From an uncultured Nocardioides sp. (GTDB taxonomy: Bacteria > Actinomycetota > Actinomycetes > Propionibacteriales > Nocardioidaceae), in NCBI RefSeq assembly GCF_947488025.1, contig NZ_CANKYS010000012.1, positions 92,066 to 156,065 of the forward strand: a stretch of DNA of 64,000 nucleotides, written 5' to 3'. Position numbers and translations under genes: made by a program. Shown in pieces: positions 7,650 through 16,632 of this stretch. Position 1 is the first letter of the stretch, and the number at the start of each line of letters is the position of its first letter. Under the pieces are notes generated by a model that was not told where the DNA came from, ran no database searches, and worked only from the letters and a program-made list of their open reading frames with translations.

Positions 7650-8885
7650 ATGCCTGCACTTCACCGCCCGACCCTTCGCAGGGTCGCCCACCGCATCGCC
7701 GACGAGGACGCCTCGCGCCCGCTCTGGCGCCACCCGGCGACCATCGCTGCCGCAGCCCTCGCGCTCACGCTGGGCGCCGTCCCACTGCTGCCGGACGGCG
7801 GCCACGACGACGATCGCGGCGAGATCGCACCGACCGCCGAGACGACCGGAACGCCCCGTGCCGCTGGCCGGGGCGAGCTGACGACCGCGATGCGCGCCGA
7901 GATCGACCGCGTGCTCGCCGCGGGAGCCGACCTCGACCGCGCCGAGGGGCGTACGGCGCTCGCGCGGGCGTCGGTGCGCTGCGCCACCTTCGAGGGCCAG
8001 CGCTACTGCCTCGGCTTCGGCTGGACCAACCAGTCGGAGGAGGCCCTCGCCGCGCGGCTCGAGGCCCGGCCGACGGCAGGCACCACCGAGCGCACCGGCG
8101 ATCTGGACGCCGACGGGCTGCTGGCCCGCGCCCAGGGACGTACGTCGACCGCGCGCACCGAGGCCGAGCGCGCCGAGCTGACGATGGCGGCCCGGTCGGT
8201 CGGCAAGGTCTGGATGCTGCGCCACGAGATCCAAGGCGTGCCGCTGCCCGACGGCTTCGCCGAGCGTCACCCCGAGGTCACCTCGGGCGTCGACGCACGC
8301 GGCGGCTTCGGGGAGTCCTACCCGGAGCGGTCCAAGATCCTCAGCAGCAAGGTGGCCCAGGCCCAGAACACCACCTACTGGTGCGGCCCGGCGACGATGC
8401 AGGCCATCGGCTGGGGCTCGCAGGGCAAGCGGAAGAACCAGTCCTACTGGGCCCGCCGGCTCGGCACGACCAGCGCCGGCACCGCGATCACCGACATGGT
8501 GCGCGTGGTCAACAACAAGACCGACTACGACGAGGACACCTACGCAGGTCCCTACGTCGTGCTCGACATCAGCGACTTCACCTTCAAGCAGTGGTACCGG
8601 CTGATGATGCGCCACATCCACGACTACCAGGCGCCCGTCGTGCTCCACCCCCAGCTGCTCAAGCAGTACTACCCCTACCTCGACGACGACGCGAGCGGTC
8701 ACTTCCAGGTCGGCCGCGGCTACGACCAGAACCCCGGTGGCAACCCGCAGCTCGGCTGGTTCGAGCCCTGGGACCAGTCGAGGTTCGACCCCAGCGAGCC
8801 GGCGATCGGCCGCGTGCAGTGGCGCAACGCCTACCGGTCCTTCCGCGCCAACCTCGACCACTTCCAGCACAACGTCGGGGTCTGA
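7650..8885 (+). CDS. C39-like (papain-fold) peptidase domain protein, membrane-anchored or secreted
   Basis: 411 residues. A single hydrophobic segment (~residues 33-52) follows a basic N-terminus, consistent with a signal anchor. The C-terminal ~180 residues resemble the Peptidase_C39_2 fold. A candidate catalytic Cys is in TYWCGPATMQ (near residue 247), a His in GHFQVGRGYDQ, and an Asp in the following FEPWDQ. The middle contains Cys pairs (VRCATF...YCLGF) that may form a disulfide outside the cell. It heads an apparent operon with the lipoprotein (1-nt gap), DUF2461 and HAD genes. Target is unknown. Confidence 0.7.
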   Translation: MPALHRPTLRRVAHRIADEDASRPLWRHPATIAAAALALTLGAVPLLPDGGHDDDRGEIAPTAETTGTPRAAGRGELTTAMRAEIDRVLAAGADLDRAEGRTALARASVRCATFEGQRYCLGFGWTNQSEEALAARLEARPTAGTTERTGDLDADGLLARAQGRTSTARTEAERAELTMAARSVGKVWMLRHEIQGVPLPDGFAERHPEVTSGVDARGGFGESYPERSKILSSKVAQAQNTTYWCGPATMQAIGWGSQGKRKNQSYWARRLGTTSAGTAITDMVRVVNNKTDYDEDTYAGPYVVLDISDFTFKQWYRLMMRHIHDYQAPVVLHPQLLKQYYPYLDDDASGHFQVGRGYDQNPGGNPQLGWFEPWDQSRFDPSEPAIGRVQWRNAYRSFRANLDHFQHNVGV

Positions 8886-8886
8886 C

Positions 8887-9978
8887 GTGCGAGGACGTAC
8901 GACGACCGCGCTGGCGCTGCTGGTCGCGCTGACCGGCTGCGGTGGAACCGACGAGCCCACACCCGGCCCCGACCCGACGTCGAGCGAGTCCGCGGACCCG
9001 GCCGCTCCGACCGGTGGCCCCGTCGACGACCCGGTCGTCGTGGAGCCGGAGACCGCGCTGCTCGACTGGCAGGACACCGGCGTCCTGCCCGACACGCGCT
9101 ACGTCAAGGGACCGGAGTGGGAGGCCCTCGGCGACGCGGGCGACACGCGGGTCGAGCTCGCCCGCGACGGCGATGCGGCGACGGTCCGTGCCGGCGGCGG
9201 ACGCACGATCTCCGAGGTCCTGATGAGCGAGGACTGGGCCGTGGTGGTCAAGCAGGACAAGACGGAGACCGCGCCGAGCGAGGTCGCGGTCGTCGACCTC
9301 GCGACCGGCGACACCGGCACGGTCGCCACGCCGCCGGCGGCGAGCGGTGGCTCCTGGGCCCTCACCGGCGGCGACCTCTACTACCCGACGTACGGCGACG
9401 GCGGGGCGTACTGCCTGGCCACCGCCGCGCTGGCCGACAGCAACGGCGAGGACGGCTGGTGCGCCCCGGAGCGCAGCGGCTTCTCCGGCCTCACCGCCAG
9501 CGAGCACGGCATCGGGATCATGACCTTCGACGACGCCCGCCCGGTGGCCTGCCGCACCGCCAACCTCCTCGACGGCAGCGGGGTGCCCCAGCCCGTCGAG
9601 GGACCGGAGGACTGCAGCGCCTGGGACGTCGCCGCGACCGCGGACGGGGTCGTGTGGTCCGAGGTGCCGAAGCCGCGACGCCAGGAGGAGGCCCGCTTCC
9701 ACGCGTCGGCCGACGACGGCTACTTCGACCTCGGCCCGGGCACGACCGGCACCGCGGTCCCCTGCGGCGACTCGATCTTCTTCGCGAGCGACCCGCAGGG
9801 CCCCGACGAGCCGGCCCGGCTGATGCGCTGGACCCCGGACCGCGCGCTGCAGGTCGCCTACGAGTCGCCGTCGACGGGCAACGCGTTCCTCGGTGAGCCG
9901 GTCTGCGGCGGCGGCGTGCTCACCCTGACGTCGTACGGCGAGCAGGGTGACGAGCACGTCTGGGCTAACGTCGGCTGA
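8887..9978 (+). CDS. putative lipoprotein, beta-propeller-like, unknown function
   Basis: 363 residues starting at GTG 8887, one base after the peptidase stop. The short signal ends in lipobox LTGC (Cys near residue 18), followed by a Thr/Pro/Ser-rich linker, so it should be lipid-anchored outside the membrane. The body has repeated short beta-strands with several Cys residues and no recognised catalytic motif; it resembles bacterial propeller-like sensor domains only in style. The tight spacing with the C39-like peptidase suggests a joint envelope role, which is inference. Confidence 0.7.
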   Translation: MRGRTTTALALLVALTGCGGTDEPTPGPDPTSSESADPAAPTGGPVDDPVVVEPETALLDWQDTGVLPDTRYVKGPEWEALGDAGDTRVELARDGDAATVRAGGGRTISEVLMSEDWAVVVKQDKTETAPSEVAVVDLATGDTGTVATPPAASGGSWALTGGDLYYPTYGDGGAYCLATAALADSNGEDGWCAPERSGFSGLTASEHGIGIMTFDDARPVACRTANLLDGSGVPQPVEGPEDCSAWDVAATADGVVWSEVPKPRRQEEARFHASADDGYFDLGPGTTGTAVPCGDSIFFASDPQGPDEPARLMRWTPDRALQVAYESPSTGNAFLGEPVCGGGVLTLTSYGEQGDEHVWANVG

Positions 9979-9979
9979 C

Positions 9980-10612
9980 GTGAGCTTCACCGGATTCCCC
10001 GTCGCTGCGCTCGACTTCTACGACGACCTCGAGATGGACAACACCAAGTCGTTCTGGGAGTCCCACAAGCACGTCTGGAAGGAGTCCGTCGAGACGCCGA
10101 TGAAGGCGCTGATGGCGGCGCTGGAGCCGGAGTTCGGACCGGCCAAGGTGTTCCGGCCCTATCGCGACGTGCGCTTCGCGAAGGACAAGACGCCCTACAA
10201 GACGCACCAGGGCGCGTTCGTCGCGGCCGGTCCGCGGACGGGGTGGTACTTCGAGATCTCGCCCCGCGGCACCCGGGTCGGCGCCGGCTTCTACGACGCC
10301 GACGGCCCCACCCTGGCGGCGATCCGCGAGGCGATGGCCGACGAGAAGACGGGCAAGGCGCTCGACCGGCTCCTGCGCAAGCTCGAGAAGGACGGCTTCG
10401 AGGTCGGCGGCGAGCAGCTGAAGACCTCACCCCGCGGCTACGACGCCGACCACCCGCGCATCCACCTGCTGCGGCGCAAGCAGCTCTTCGTCGGCCGGTC
10501 CTACGGCTTCGGGGCCGACGCGATCGACGCCGGTCTGGTCGACCGGGTGCGCGAGGACTGGCGGTCGCTGCGGCCGCTCGTCAGCTGGCTGCGCGCGGTC
10601 CCGGTCGGCTGA
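9980..10612 (+). CDS. DUF2461 family protein (TIGR02453)
   Basis: 210 residues with the family hallmarks LDFYDDLEMDNTKSFWESHK near the N-terminus, PYRDVRFAKDKTPYKTHQGA near residue 65, and GWYFEISPRGTRVGAGFY. The GTG at 9980 is one base after the lipoprotein stop; the frame is open 11 codons further up but inside that gene. The biochemical role of DUF2461 is unknown. It is cytoplasmic and conserved across bacteria. Confidence 0.9.
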   Translation: MSFTGFPVAALDFYDDLEMDNTKSFWESHKHVWKESVETPMKALMAALEPEFGPAKVFRPYRDVRFAKDKTPYKTHQGAFVAAGPRTGWYFEISPRGTRVGAGFYDADGPTLAAIREAMADEKTGKALDRLLRKLEKDGFEVGGEQLKTSPRGYDADHPRIHLLRRKQLFVGRSYGFGADAIDAGLVDRVREDWRSLRPLVSWLRAVPVG

Positions 10613-10617
10613 CGCCC

Positions 10618-11292
10618 ATGATCGTCACCTTCGACCTCTTCAGCGCCCTGACCGACACCCGCACCGGCGCCTCGCGAACCTTCGCCGCGATCGCGGCCGA
10701 GCGCGGTTGGGACCTCTCCGGCGAGACGGCCTACGACACCTGGGACGGCCACAACAAGGTGCTCCAGCGCGAGGCGCGCCCGCCGACCGGCTTCCGCGAG
10801 GTCTCGCGCACGGCCCTCGAGGCGGCGTACGCCGACCTGGGGCTCGACCCCGCGCTCGCGCCGAGCGACCTCGCCCGGCTGCACGAGACGATCCCCGACT
10901 GGCCGCTGTGGCGCGACGTCGCGGCCGGGGTGGCCGCGGTGGCCGGCCTGGACCGGGTCACCGGGGTCGGGCTGCTCTCCAACGTCGACGACGACCTCGC
11001 CCGACTCACCCGTGCGCACGCGCTGGTCGACCCCGACCTCGTGCTCAGCTCCCAGCGGCTCGGCGCCTTCAAGCCCAGTGCGGAGATCTACACGCGAGCG
11101 GTCGACGCCGTCGCGCCCGCGCGCCTGGTCCACGTGGCAGCCTCGGCGAGGGACGTACGAGGTGCGCTCGAGGCCGGCATCACCGCCGTCCGGCTCGCCC
11201 GGCCCGGGCACGTCGTGGACCCGACCGGTCCGCGGCCCCCGCACGAGGTGCGGGACGCCACAGAGCTGGCCGCCGTGGTCGACGGGCTCTGA
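10618..11292 (+). CDS. HAD-superfamily hydrolase
   Basis: 224 residues. The nucleophile motif is FDLFSALTDT at residues 4-13. A helical cap follows, then motif II GLLSNVDDD near residue 119 and the conserved Lys in LGAFKPSAEIY near residue 146, as in the haloacid-dehalogenase/phosphatase class. Motif IV is degenerate: VAASARDVRGALEAGI replaces the usual GDxxxxD, so a loss or shift of the metal-binding Asp is possible. ATG 10618 follows the DUF2461 stop by 5 nt. Substrate is unknown. Confidence 0.85.
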   Translation: MIVTFDLFSALTDTRTGASRTFAAIAAERGWDLSGETAYDTWDGHNKVLQREARPPTGFREVSRTALEAAYADLGLDPALAPSDLARLHETIPDWPLWRDVAAGVAAVAGLDRVTGVGLLSNVDDDLARLTRAHALVDPDLVLSSQRLGAFKPSAEIYTRAVDAVAPARLVHVAASARDVRGALEAGITAVRLARPGHVVDPTGPRPPHEVRDATELAAVVDGL

Positions 11293-11399
11293 GGACGATC
11301 GTCGGGTTGGACACGCGGGGTCCCCCCCGACCTGCGGAGTTCGGCCTCGCGCGGCGCCGTGTTCACGCAGCGTTCGGCCGCGCGGACGAGGCTCGCGCC

Positions 11400-11936
11400 A
11401 TGGCGAAGAGAGTGTTCATCCTGCACCTCGGCCCCCTCCCGGTGGACACGGGCTCGATGGCCGAGGCGCTCGAGGTCGGCGGCGTGCAGGTCCCCGACGC
11501 GGGCGCCGACGTCCTCGCGCACGCCGAGGTCGAGATCCTGCGCTCGCACAAGGCGGCCGGCCTCCGACGCAAGGAGGTCGAGGGCTCCTGGGCACGGGTG
11601 TGCCGGCGGGCCCGCAAGACCGGGACGGACTGCTTCGTGAGCATGCCCGGGTGGTCCGCCGCGACGCCGGAGCAGGCCGCGCTGGCGCTCGACGGCCTCA
11701 CCGCGGACTTCCGGGTCGTGCTCGTGGCGACGAGCGGCTTCGGCGAGCCGCCGCGGAGCTGGATGTCGCTGGTGAACGAGAACCGCTCCCACGTCCTGCC
11801 CGCCCACCTCAGCGACGAGCAGCTCGCCGCGCAGGTGGCGCGGATCGCCCTCATGGAGGAGGAGGCCCGCCTCGACCGCCGCCTCGCCAAGGTGGCGCGA
11901 CGACGCAGGCTGCTCGACCGCAGGCCGGCCGCCTGA
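11400..11936 (+). CDS. short protein distantly like sulfotransferases, possibly inactive
   Basis: 178 residues, soluble, with a very basic C-terminus (KVARRRRLLDRR). The N-terminus KRVFILHLGPLPVDTGS sits where sulfotransferase-family proteins have HVGxPKTGTT. A later ATPEQAALALDGLTADFRVVL stretch resembles the segment before the 3'-phosphate-binding site in actinobacterial members. The PKTGTT loop that binds PAPS is not conserved, and the protein is well below the usual ~300 residues. It may be a degenerate or repurposed member. The family assignment is tentative. It is convergent with the Rrf2 gene, 9 nt apart. Confidence 0.45.
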   Translation: MAKRVFILHLGPLPVDTGSMAEALEVGGVQVPDAGADVLAHAEVEILRSHKAAGLRRKEVEGSWARVCRRARKTGTDCFVSMPGWSAATPEQAALALDGLTADFRVVLVATSGFGEPPRSWMSLVNENRSHVLPAHLSDEQLAAQVARIALMEEEARLDRRLAKVARRRRLLDRRPAA

Positions 11937-11945
11937 AGCAGTCCG

Positions 11946-12404
11946 TCAGTGCGGCTGCCAGGCGTCGTCGTCCTCGGTGAGGGCCGCGACCGCCGGCGGG
12001 AGCGTGCCGTCGGCGAGCTGCTGGATGGTGACCTGCTCGAAGACGTTGCGCAGCGAGTGCCGCGCCGCGATCCACACGTGCTGCAGCACCTGCGCGCTCT
12101 CGTCGTACTCGACCGCCTCGGGACGCAGGCCGTAGACCGACACGAGCGGGCCGTCGACCGCACGGATCACGTCGGCGACGGTCACCGACTCGGGCTTGCG
12201 CGCGAAGCGCCACCCACCGGACTGGCCGCGCTGCGACACCACGATGTCGGCGCGCCGCAGGTCGGCCAGGATGGCCTGGAGGAAGCCGTGCGGGATGGAC
12301 TGCGCCTTGCCGAGCTGCTCGGCGCTCACCGCGGTCCCGTCAGCGCGCACCGCGATCTCGATCAGGGCCCGGAGGGCGTAGTCGGCCTTGGCGGAGACGC
12401 GCAT
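11946..12404 (-). CDS. Rrf2-family transcriptional regulator without cysteines
   Basis: 152 residues with the N-terminal winged helix: SAKADYALRALIEIAV, then SIPHGFLQAILADLRRADIV as recognition helix and the wing GQSGGWRFARKP. It contains no Cys at all, so it cannot hold the [Fe-S] cluster of IscR/NsrR/RsrR-type members and must sense by another route, as CymR-like proteins do. It follows the TauE/SafE gene on the same strand by 115 nt. A CATAT...ATATG inverted repeat (12402-12425) overlaps its start and could be an autoregulatory site. Confidence 0.9.
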   Translation of the reverse strand: MRVSAKADYALRALIEIAVRADGTAVSAEQLGKAQSIPHGFLQAILADLRRADIVVSQRGQSGGWRFARKPESVTVADVIRAVDGPLVSVYGLRPEAVEYDESAQVLQHVWIAARHSLRNVFEQVTIQQLADGTLPPAVAALTEDDDAWQPH

Positions 12405-12519
12405 ATGGCCAGTTTGTCAGATATGTCGGCCGAGACACTGTTCTTGGTCGCCCCGGCCACCGGCACGCGCGTACGCCGCTCCCGCGGGGCAGGAACGGCG
12501 TACGTCGTCGAGCTCTGCG

Positions 12520-13422
12520 TCAGGCCGTCGCGGTCTCGAGCTCCGGCTCGTCGACCCGGGCGGCGCGGGACAGGCGCTCCTGCTTGACGGCCCACACGAT
12601 GGCCGAGATCCACAGCACGAAGACGACCGCGGCGGTGACGGCGACGCCGACACCGGGGACGCCGACCGCCTCGAGCAGCGTCTTGGAGTTGGTCAGGATG
12701 ATCAGGCCGCCGGCGGCGGTGCCGAGCACACGGGCGGCGAGGTGCTTGACCAGCCAGGCGGCGATCGGCGCCGCGATCACGCCGCCGGCGAGCAGCGCGC
12801 CGGCGTAGCCCCAGTTGATCCCGGCAGACCCGAGGCCGAGGAGGAAGCCGAGCGAGGCGCCGACGGCCACGACGAACTCCGAGGTGTCGATGGAGCCGAC
12901 GACCTTGCGCGGCTCGAGGCGGCCGCTGGAGAGCAGCGACGTGGTGCCGACCGGGCCCCATCCGCCGCCGCCGACGGCGTCGAGCGTGCCGGCGACGAGG
13001 CCCATGGGGGCGAGGAAGGCCACGGACGGGCGCCCCTTGAAGGCCGGGCGGGCACCACCGAGGCGCAGGAAACGGTAGACGACGTAGAAGCCGAGGCTCA
13101 GCAGGATGATCGCCACGACCGGCTTGGCGACCGCGGCGTCCATGTTGGAGAGCAGGGTGGCGCCGAGGAACGCCCCGATGAAGCCCGGCACCGCCAGGAT
13201 CGAGACGGTGCGCCAGTCGACGTTCCCGAACTTGTGGTGCGAGGCGCCGGACACGAGCGAGGTGCCGAGCTCGGAGAAGTGGACCGCGGCCGACGCGGCG
13301 GCGGGCGCGACACCGGCCGCCAGCAGCAGGGTCGAGGAGGTCACGCCGTAGGCCATGCCCAGGGAACCGTCGATGAGCTGGGCGATGAGGCCCACGACAC
13401 CGAGAACGAGGAGCTTGCGCAT
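12520..13422 (-). CDS. TauE/SafE (TSUP) family membrane transporter
   Basis: 300 residues, about eight transmembrane helices. It has the family's two repeated halves, GLIAQLIDGSLGMAYGV near the N-terminus and GLVAGTLDAVGGGGWGPVG in the middle. Family members move sulfite, sulfonates or other small sulfur-containing organic anions. The ATG at 13422 was preferred to an upstream ATG at 13518 because it has GGAAGG about 10 nt before it and starts directly at the first hydrophobic helix. The adjacent Rrf2 gene and the operator-like repeat upstream suggest control by sulfur status (inference). Confidence 0.88.
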   Translation of the reverse strand: MRKLLVLGVVGLIAQLIDGSLGMAYGVTSSTLLLAAGVAPAAASAAVHFSELGTSLVSGASHHKFGNVDWRTVSILAVPGFIGAFLGATLLSNMDAAVAKPVVAIILLSLGFYVVYRFLRLGGARPAFKGRPSVAFLAPMGLVAGTLDAVGGGGWGPVGTTSLLSSGRLEPRKVVGSIDTSEFVVAVGASLGFLLGLGSAGINWGYAGALLAGGVIAAPIAAWLVKHLAARVLGTAAGGLIILTNSKTLLEAVGVPGVGVAVTAAVVFVLWISAIVWAVKQERLSRAARVDEPELETATA

Positions 13423-13475
13423 GTTGCGAGGGTCCTTCCGGGACTGGTCGGCACGTCCGAAGTCGTGCGACTGAG

Positions 13476-13502
13476 GTATGTCAGGTGAAAGACTAGACAT
13501 AC
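13476..13502. promoter_or_regulatory. inverted repeat upstream of TSUP gene, candidate Rrf2 operator
   Basis: GTATGTC (13476-13482) and GACATAC (13496-13502) form perfect 7-bp arms separated by 13 bp, 54 nt upstream of the TSUP start. A related TATGTC element lies next to the Rrf2 start at 12422-12427. The spacing is compatible with a dimeric winged-helix regulator. Assignment to the Rrf2 protein is by proximity only. Confidence 0.45.
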
Positions 13503-13617
13503 ATGGAGTGATAGACAAAGCCGACTATGTGTTCGGCGTGTCCCTCCCTGCTCCGGACCCGGTTTCTGGCGTTCGTGTTGCGCCGAGGCCGATCGCGAGG
13601 CATCCTTTAGTTACCGG

Positions 13618-13633
13618 TGAGTAGAACTACTCA
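13618..13633. promoter_or_regulatory. 16-bp palindrome upstream of acyl-CoA dehydrogenase, candidate TetR-type operator
   Basis: TGAGTAGAACTACTCA has perfect 7-bp arms around AA and lies 50 nt before the dehydrogenase start, in its promoter zone. Fatty-acid-degradation genes in actinobacteria are commonly controlled by TetR-family repressors with palindromes of this size. No regulator gene is adjacent, so the binding protein would be encoded elsewhere. Confidence 0.5.
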
Positions 13634-13683
13634 GTAGCGCTCGCCCCCGAGACCGCAGACCCGCACAGGAACAGGTGGAAGCT

Positions 13684-15558
13684 GTGAGCCACTACAAGAC
13701 CAACCTCCGCGACATCGAGTTCAACCTCTTCGAGGTGCTCGGCCGGGACGCCGTGCTCGGCACCGGACCGTTCGGCGAGGTCGACGGCGAGAGCGCGCGC
13801 GAGATCCTCCGCGAGGTCGAGCGCCTCTCCCGCGAGGACCTGGCCGCGTCCTACGAGGACAGCGACCGCAACCCGCCCGTCTTCGACCCGGCCACCCACA
13901 CCGCTCCCGTGCCGGAGTCGTTCAAGGCCAGCTACCAGGCCTGGATGGACGCCGAGTTCTGGCGCCTGCAGGTCTTCGAGGAGATGGGCGGCACCCCCGC
14001 CCCGTCGTCGCTGATCTGGGCGATCGGCGAGATGGTGCTCGGCGCCAACGCCCCGGTGTGGATGTACGCCGCCGGCCCGGCGTTCGCCAACGTCGTGCAC
14101 CGCAACGGCAACGACCGCGACAAGGCCGTCGCCCAGCACATGGTCGACCGCCAGTGGGGCTGCACCATGGTGCTCACCGAGCCCGACGCCGGCTCCGACG
14201 TGGGCGCCGGCCGCGCCAAGGCCGTCCCCAACGAGGACGGCTCGTGGAACATCACGGGCGTCAAGCGCTTCATCACCAGCGCCACCCACGACATGAGCGA
14301 GAACATCATGCACCTCGTCCTCGCGCGCCCCGAGGGCGTCGAGGGCGTCGGCGGCCCGGGCACGAAGGGCCTCTCGCTCTTCTGGATGCCCGAGCACCAC
14401 TTCGACCCCGAGACCGGCGAGCTCACCGGTGAGCGCAACGGCGTCTACGTCACCAACGTCGAGCACAAGATGGGCATCAAGGTGTCCAACACCTGCGAGG
14501 TCACCTTCGGCGACCCGCAGGTCGGAGGCGGCGAGCCCGCCAAGGGCTGGCTGCTCGGCGAGGTCCACGACGGCATCGCCCAGATGTTCCAGGTCATCGA
14601 GAACGCCCGGATGATGGTCGGCACCAAGGCCATCGCCACGCTCTCCGCCGGCTACCTCAACGCCCTCGACTACGCCAAGGAGCGCGTCCAGGGCGCCGAC
14701 CTCACCCAGGCCGCCGACAAGACCGCGCCGCGCGTCACGATCACCCACCACCCCGACGTACGCCGCTCGCTGATGACGCAGAAGTCGTTCGCCGAGGCGA
14801 TGCGCGCGCTGGTGCTCTACACCGCCACGTGGCAGGACCAGGTGATGATCGCCGAGCACGAGGGCACCGCCGACTCCGACGAGGCCCGCCTCGCCGCGGC
14901 GGTCAACGACCTGCTGCTCCCGATCGTCAAGGGCTACGGCTCCGAGCGCTCGTGGGTGCTTCTGGGCACCGAGTCGCTGCAGACCTTCGGCGGCTCCGGC
15001 TTCCTGCAGGAGTACCCGATCGAGCAGTACGTCCGCGACGCCAAGATCGACACCCTCTACGAGGGCACCACCGCGATCCAGGGCCAGGACTTCTTCTTCC
15101 GCAAGATCGTCAAGGACCAGGGCCGCGCGCTGGGTCACCTGGCGAAGGAGATCGAGGGCTTCATCGCCTCCGAGGCCGGCAACGGTCGCCTCAAGAACGA
15201 GCGCGCCCTGCTCGCCACCGCCCTCGAGGACGCCAACGCCGTCGTCGGCCACATGATCAACGACCTCATGTCGTCGGCCGAGGAGCTGCGCAACATCTAC
15301 AAGGTGGGCCTCAACACCTCCCGCCTGCTGATGGTGCTCGGCGACGTCGTGTGCGCCTGGCTGCTGCTCCGGCAGGCCGACGTCGCGCTGGAGAAGCTGG
15401 CCGGCGACGTCTCGGCCAAGGACAAGGCGTTCTACGAGGGCAAGGTCGCCGCCGCCCAGTTCTTCGCCCAGACCAACCTGCCGAAGATCAGCGCCGAGCG
15501 CGCCATCGCCGAGGCCACCACCCTCGAGCTGATGGATCTCGACGAGGCGTCCTTCTGA
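13684..15558 (+). CDS. acyl-CoA dehydrogenase, FadE5-like long form
   Basis: 624 residues, longer than classical ~380-residue acyl-CoA dehydrogenases, and starting SHYKTNLRDIEFNLFEVLG as in mycobacterial FadE5. It oxidises acyl-CoA to enoyl-CoA with FAD. Visible parts are GCTMVLTEPDAGSDVGAG (FAD/substrate loop), FITSATHD, the helical domain with QVIENARMMVGTKAI, and DTLYEGTTAIQGQDFFFRKI, which holds the Glu-Gly-Thr region next to the catalytic base. A C-terminal ~100-residue helical extension follows. The GTG at 13684 has AGGTGGAAG in front and is preferred to GTG 13675. It is monocistronic, ended by a strong hairpin. Confidence 0.93.
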   Translation: MSHYKTNLRDIEFNLFEVLGRDAVLGTGPFGEVDGESAREILREVERLSREDLAASYEDSDRNPPVFDPATHTAPVPESFKASYQAWMDAEFWRLQVFEEMGGTPAPSSLIWAIGEMVLGANAPVWMYAAGPAFANVVHRNGNDRDKAVAQHMVDRQWGCTMVLTEPDAGSDVGAGRAKAVPNEDGSWNITGVKRFITSATHDMSENIMHLVLARPEGVEGVGGPGTKGLSLFWMPEHHFDPETGELTGERNGVYVTNVEHKMGIKVSNTCEVTFGDPQVGGGEPAKGWLLGEVHDGIAQMFQVIENARMMVGTKAIATLSAGYLNALDYAKERVQGADLTQAADKTAPRVTITHHPDVRRSLMTQKSFAEAMRALVLYTATWQDQVMIAEHEGTADSDEARLAAAVNDLLLPIVKGYGSERSWVLLGTESLQTFGGSGFLQEYPIEQYVRDAKIDTLYEGTTAIQGQDFFFRKIVKDQGRALGHLAKEIEGFIASEAGNGRLKNERALLATALEDANAVVGHMINDLMSSAEELRNIYKVGLNTSRLLMVLGDVVCAWLLLRQADVALEKLAGDVSAKDKAFYEGKVAAAQFFAQTNLPKISAERAIAEATTLELMDLDEASF

Positions 15559-15580
15559 CGTTCGTCCCCACGTCCGCCGA

Positions 15581-15660
15581 ACGCTGTAACGCCGGGTTGA
15601 TGCAACTACCCACCCAGATGCATCAGGGTGGGTAGAGCACCTAACCCGGCGTTACAGCGT
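15581..15660. terminator. nested double palindrome downstream of acyl-CoA dehydrogenase
   Basis: Outer arms 15581-15598 and 15643-15660 are a perfect 18-bp inverted repeat (ACGCTGTAACGCCGGGTT and its complement). Inside, CTACCCACCC (15606-15615) pairs perfectly with GGGTGGGTAG (15626-15635). It lies 22 nt after the stop and should end the upstream transcript. It is far larger than a minimal terminator. Confidence 0.75.
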
Positions 15661-15691
15661 GTGGGAGCCCGCGGCTCGAGGTCATTTCGGA

Positions 15692-15720
15692 TGACAGGTG
15701 TCACGGGCAGGTCGTGACAC
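15692..15720. promoter_or_regulatory. overlapping inverted repeats upstream of ABC exporter operon
   Basis: TGACAGGTGTCA (15692-15703) is a short palindrome, and GTGTCAC (15698-15704) forms a second perfect repeat with GTGACAC (15714-15720). Both lie 43-70 nt before the ABC ATPase start. They could bind the LuxR-type response regulator encoded last in the operon. This is inference from position. Confidence 0.35.
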
Positions 15721-15762
15721 TTCGGCGAGGGACGCGAGGCCGTACGCCGACAGGCTGGGCGC

Positions 15763-16628
<866 letters not shown>

Positions 16629-16632
<4 letters not shown>

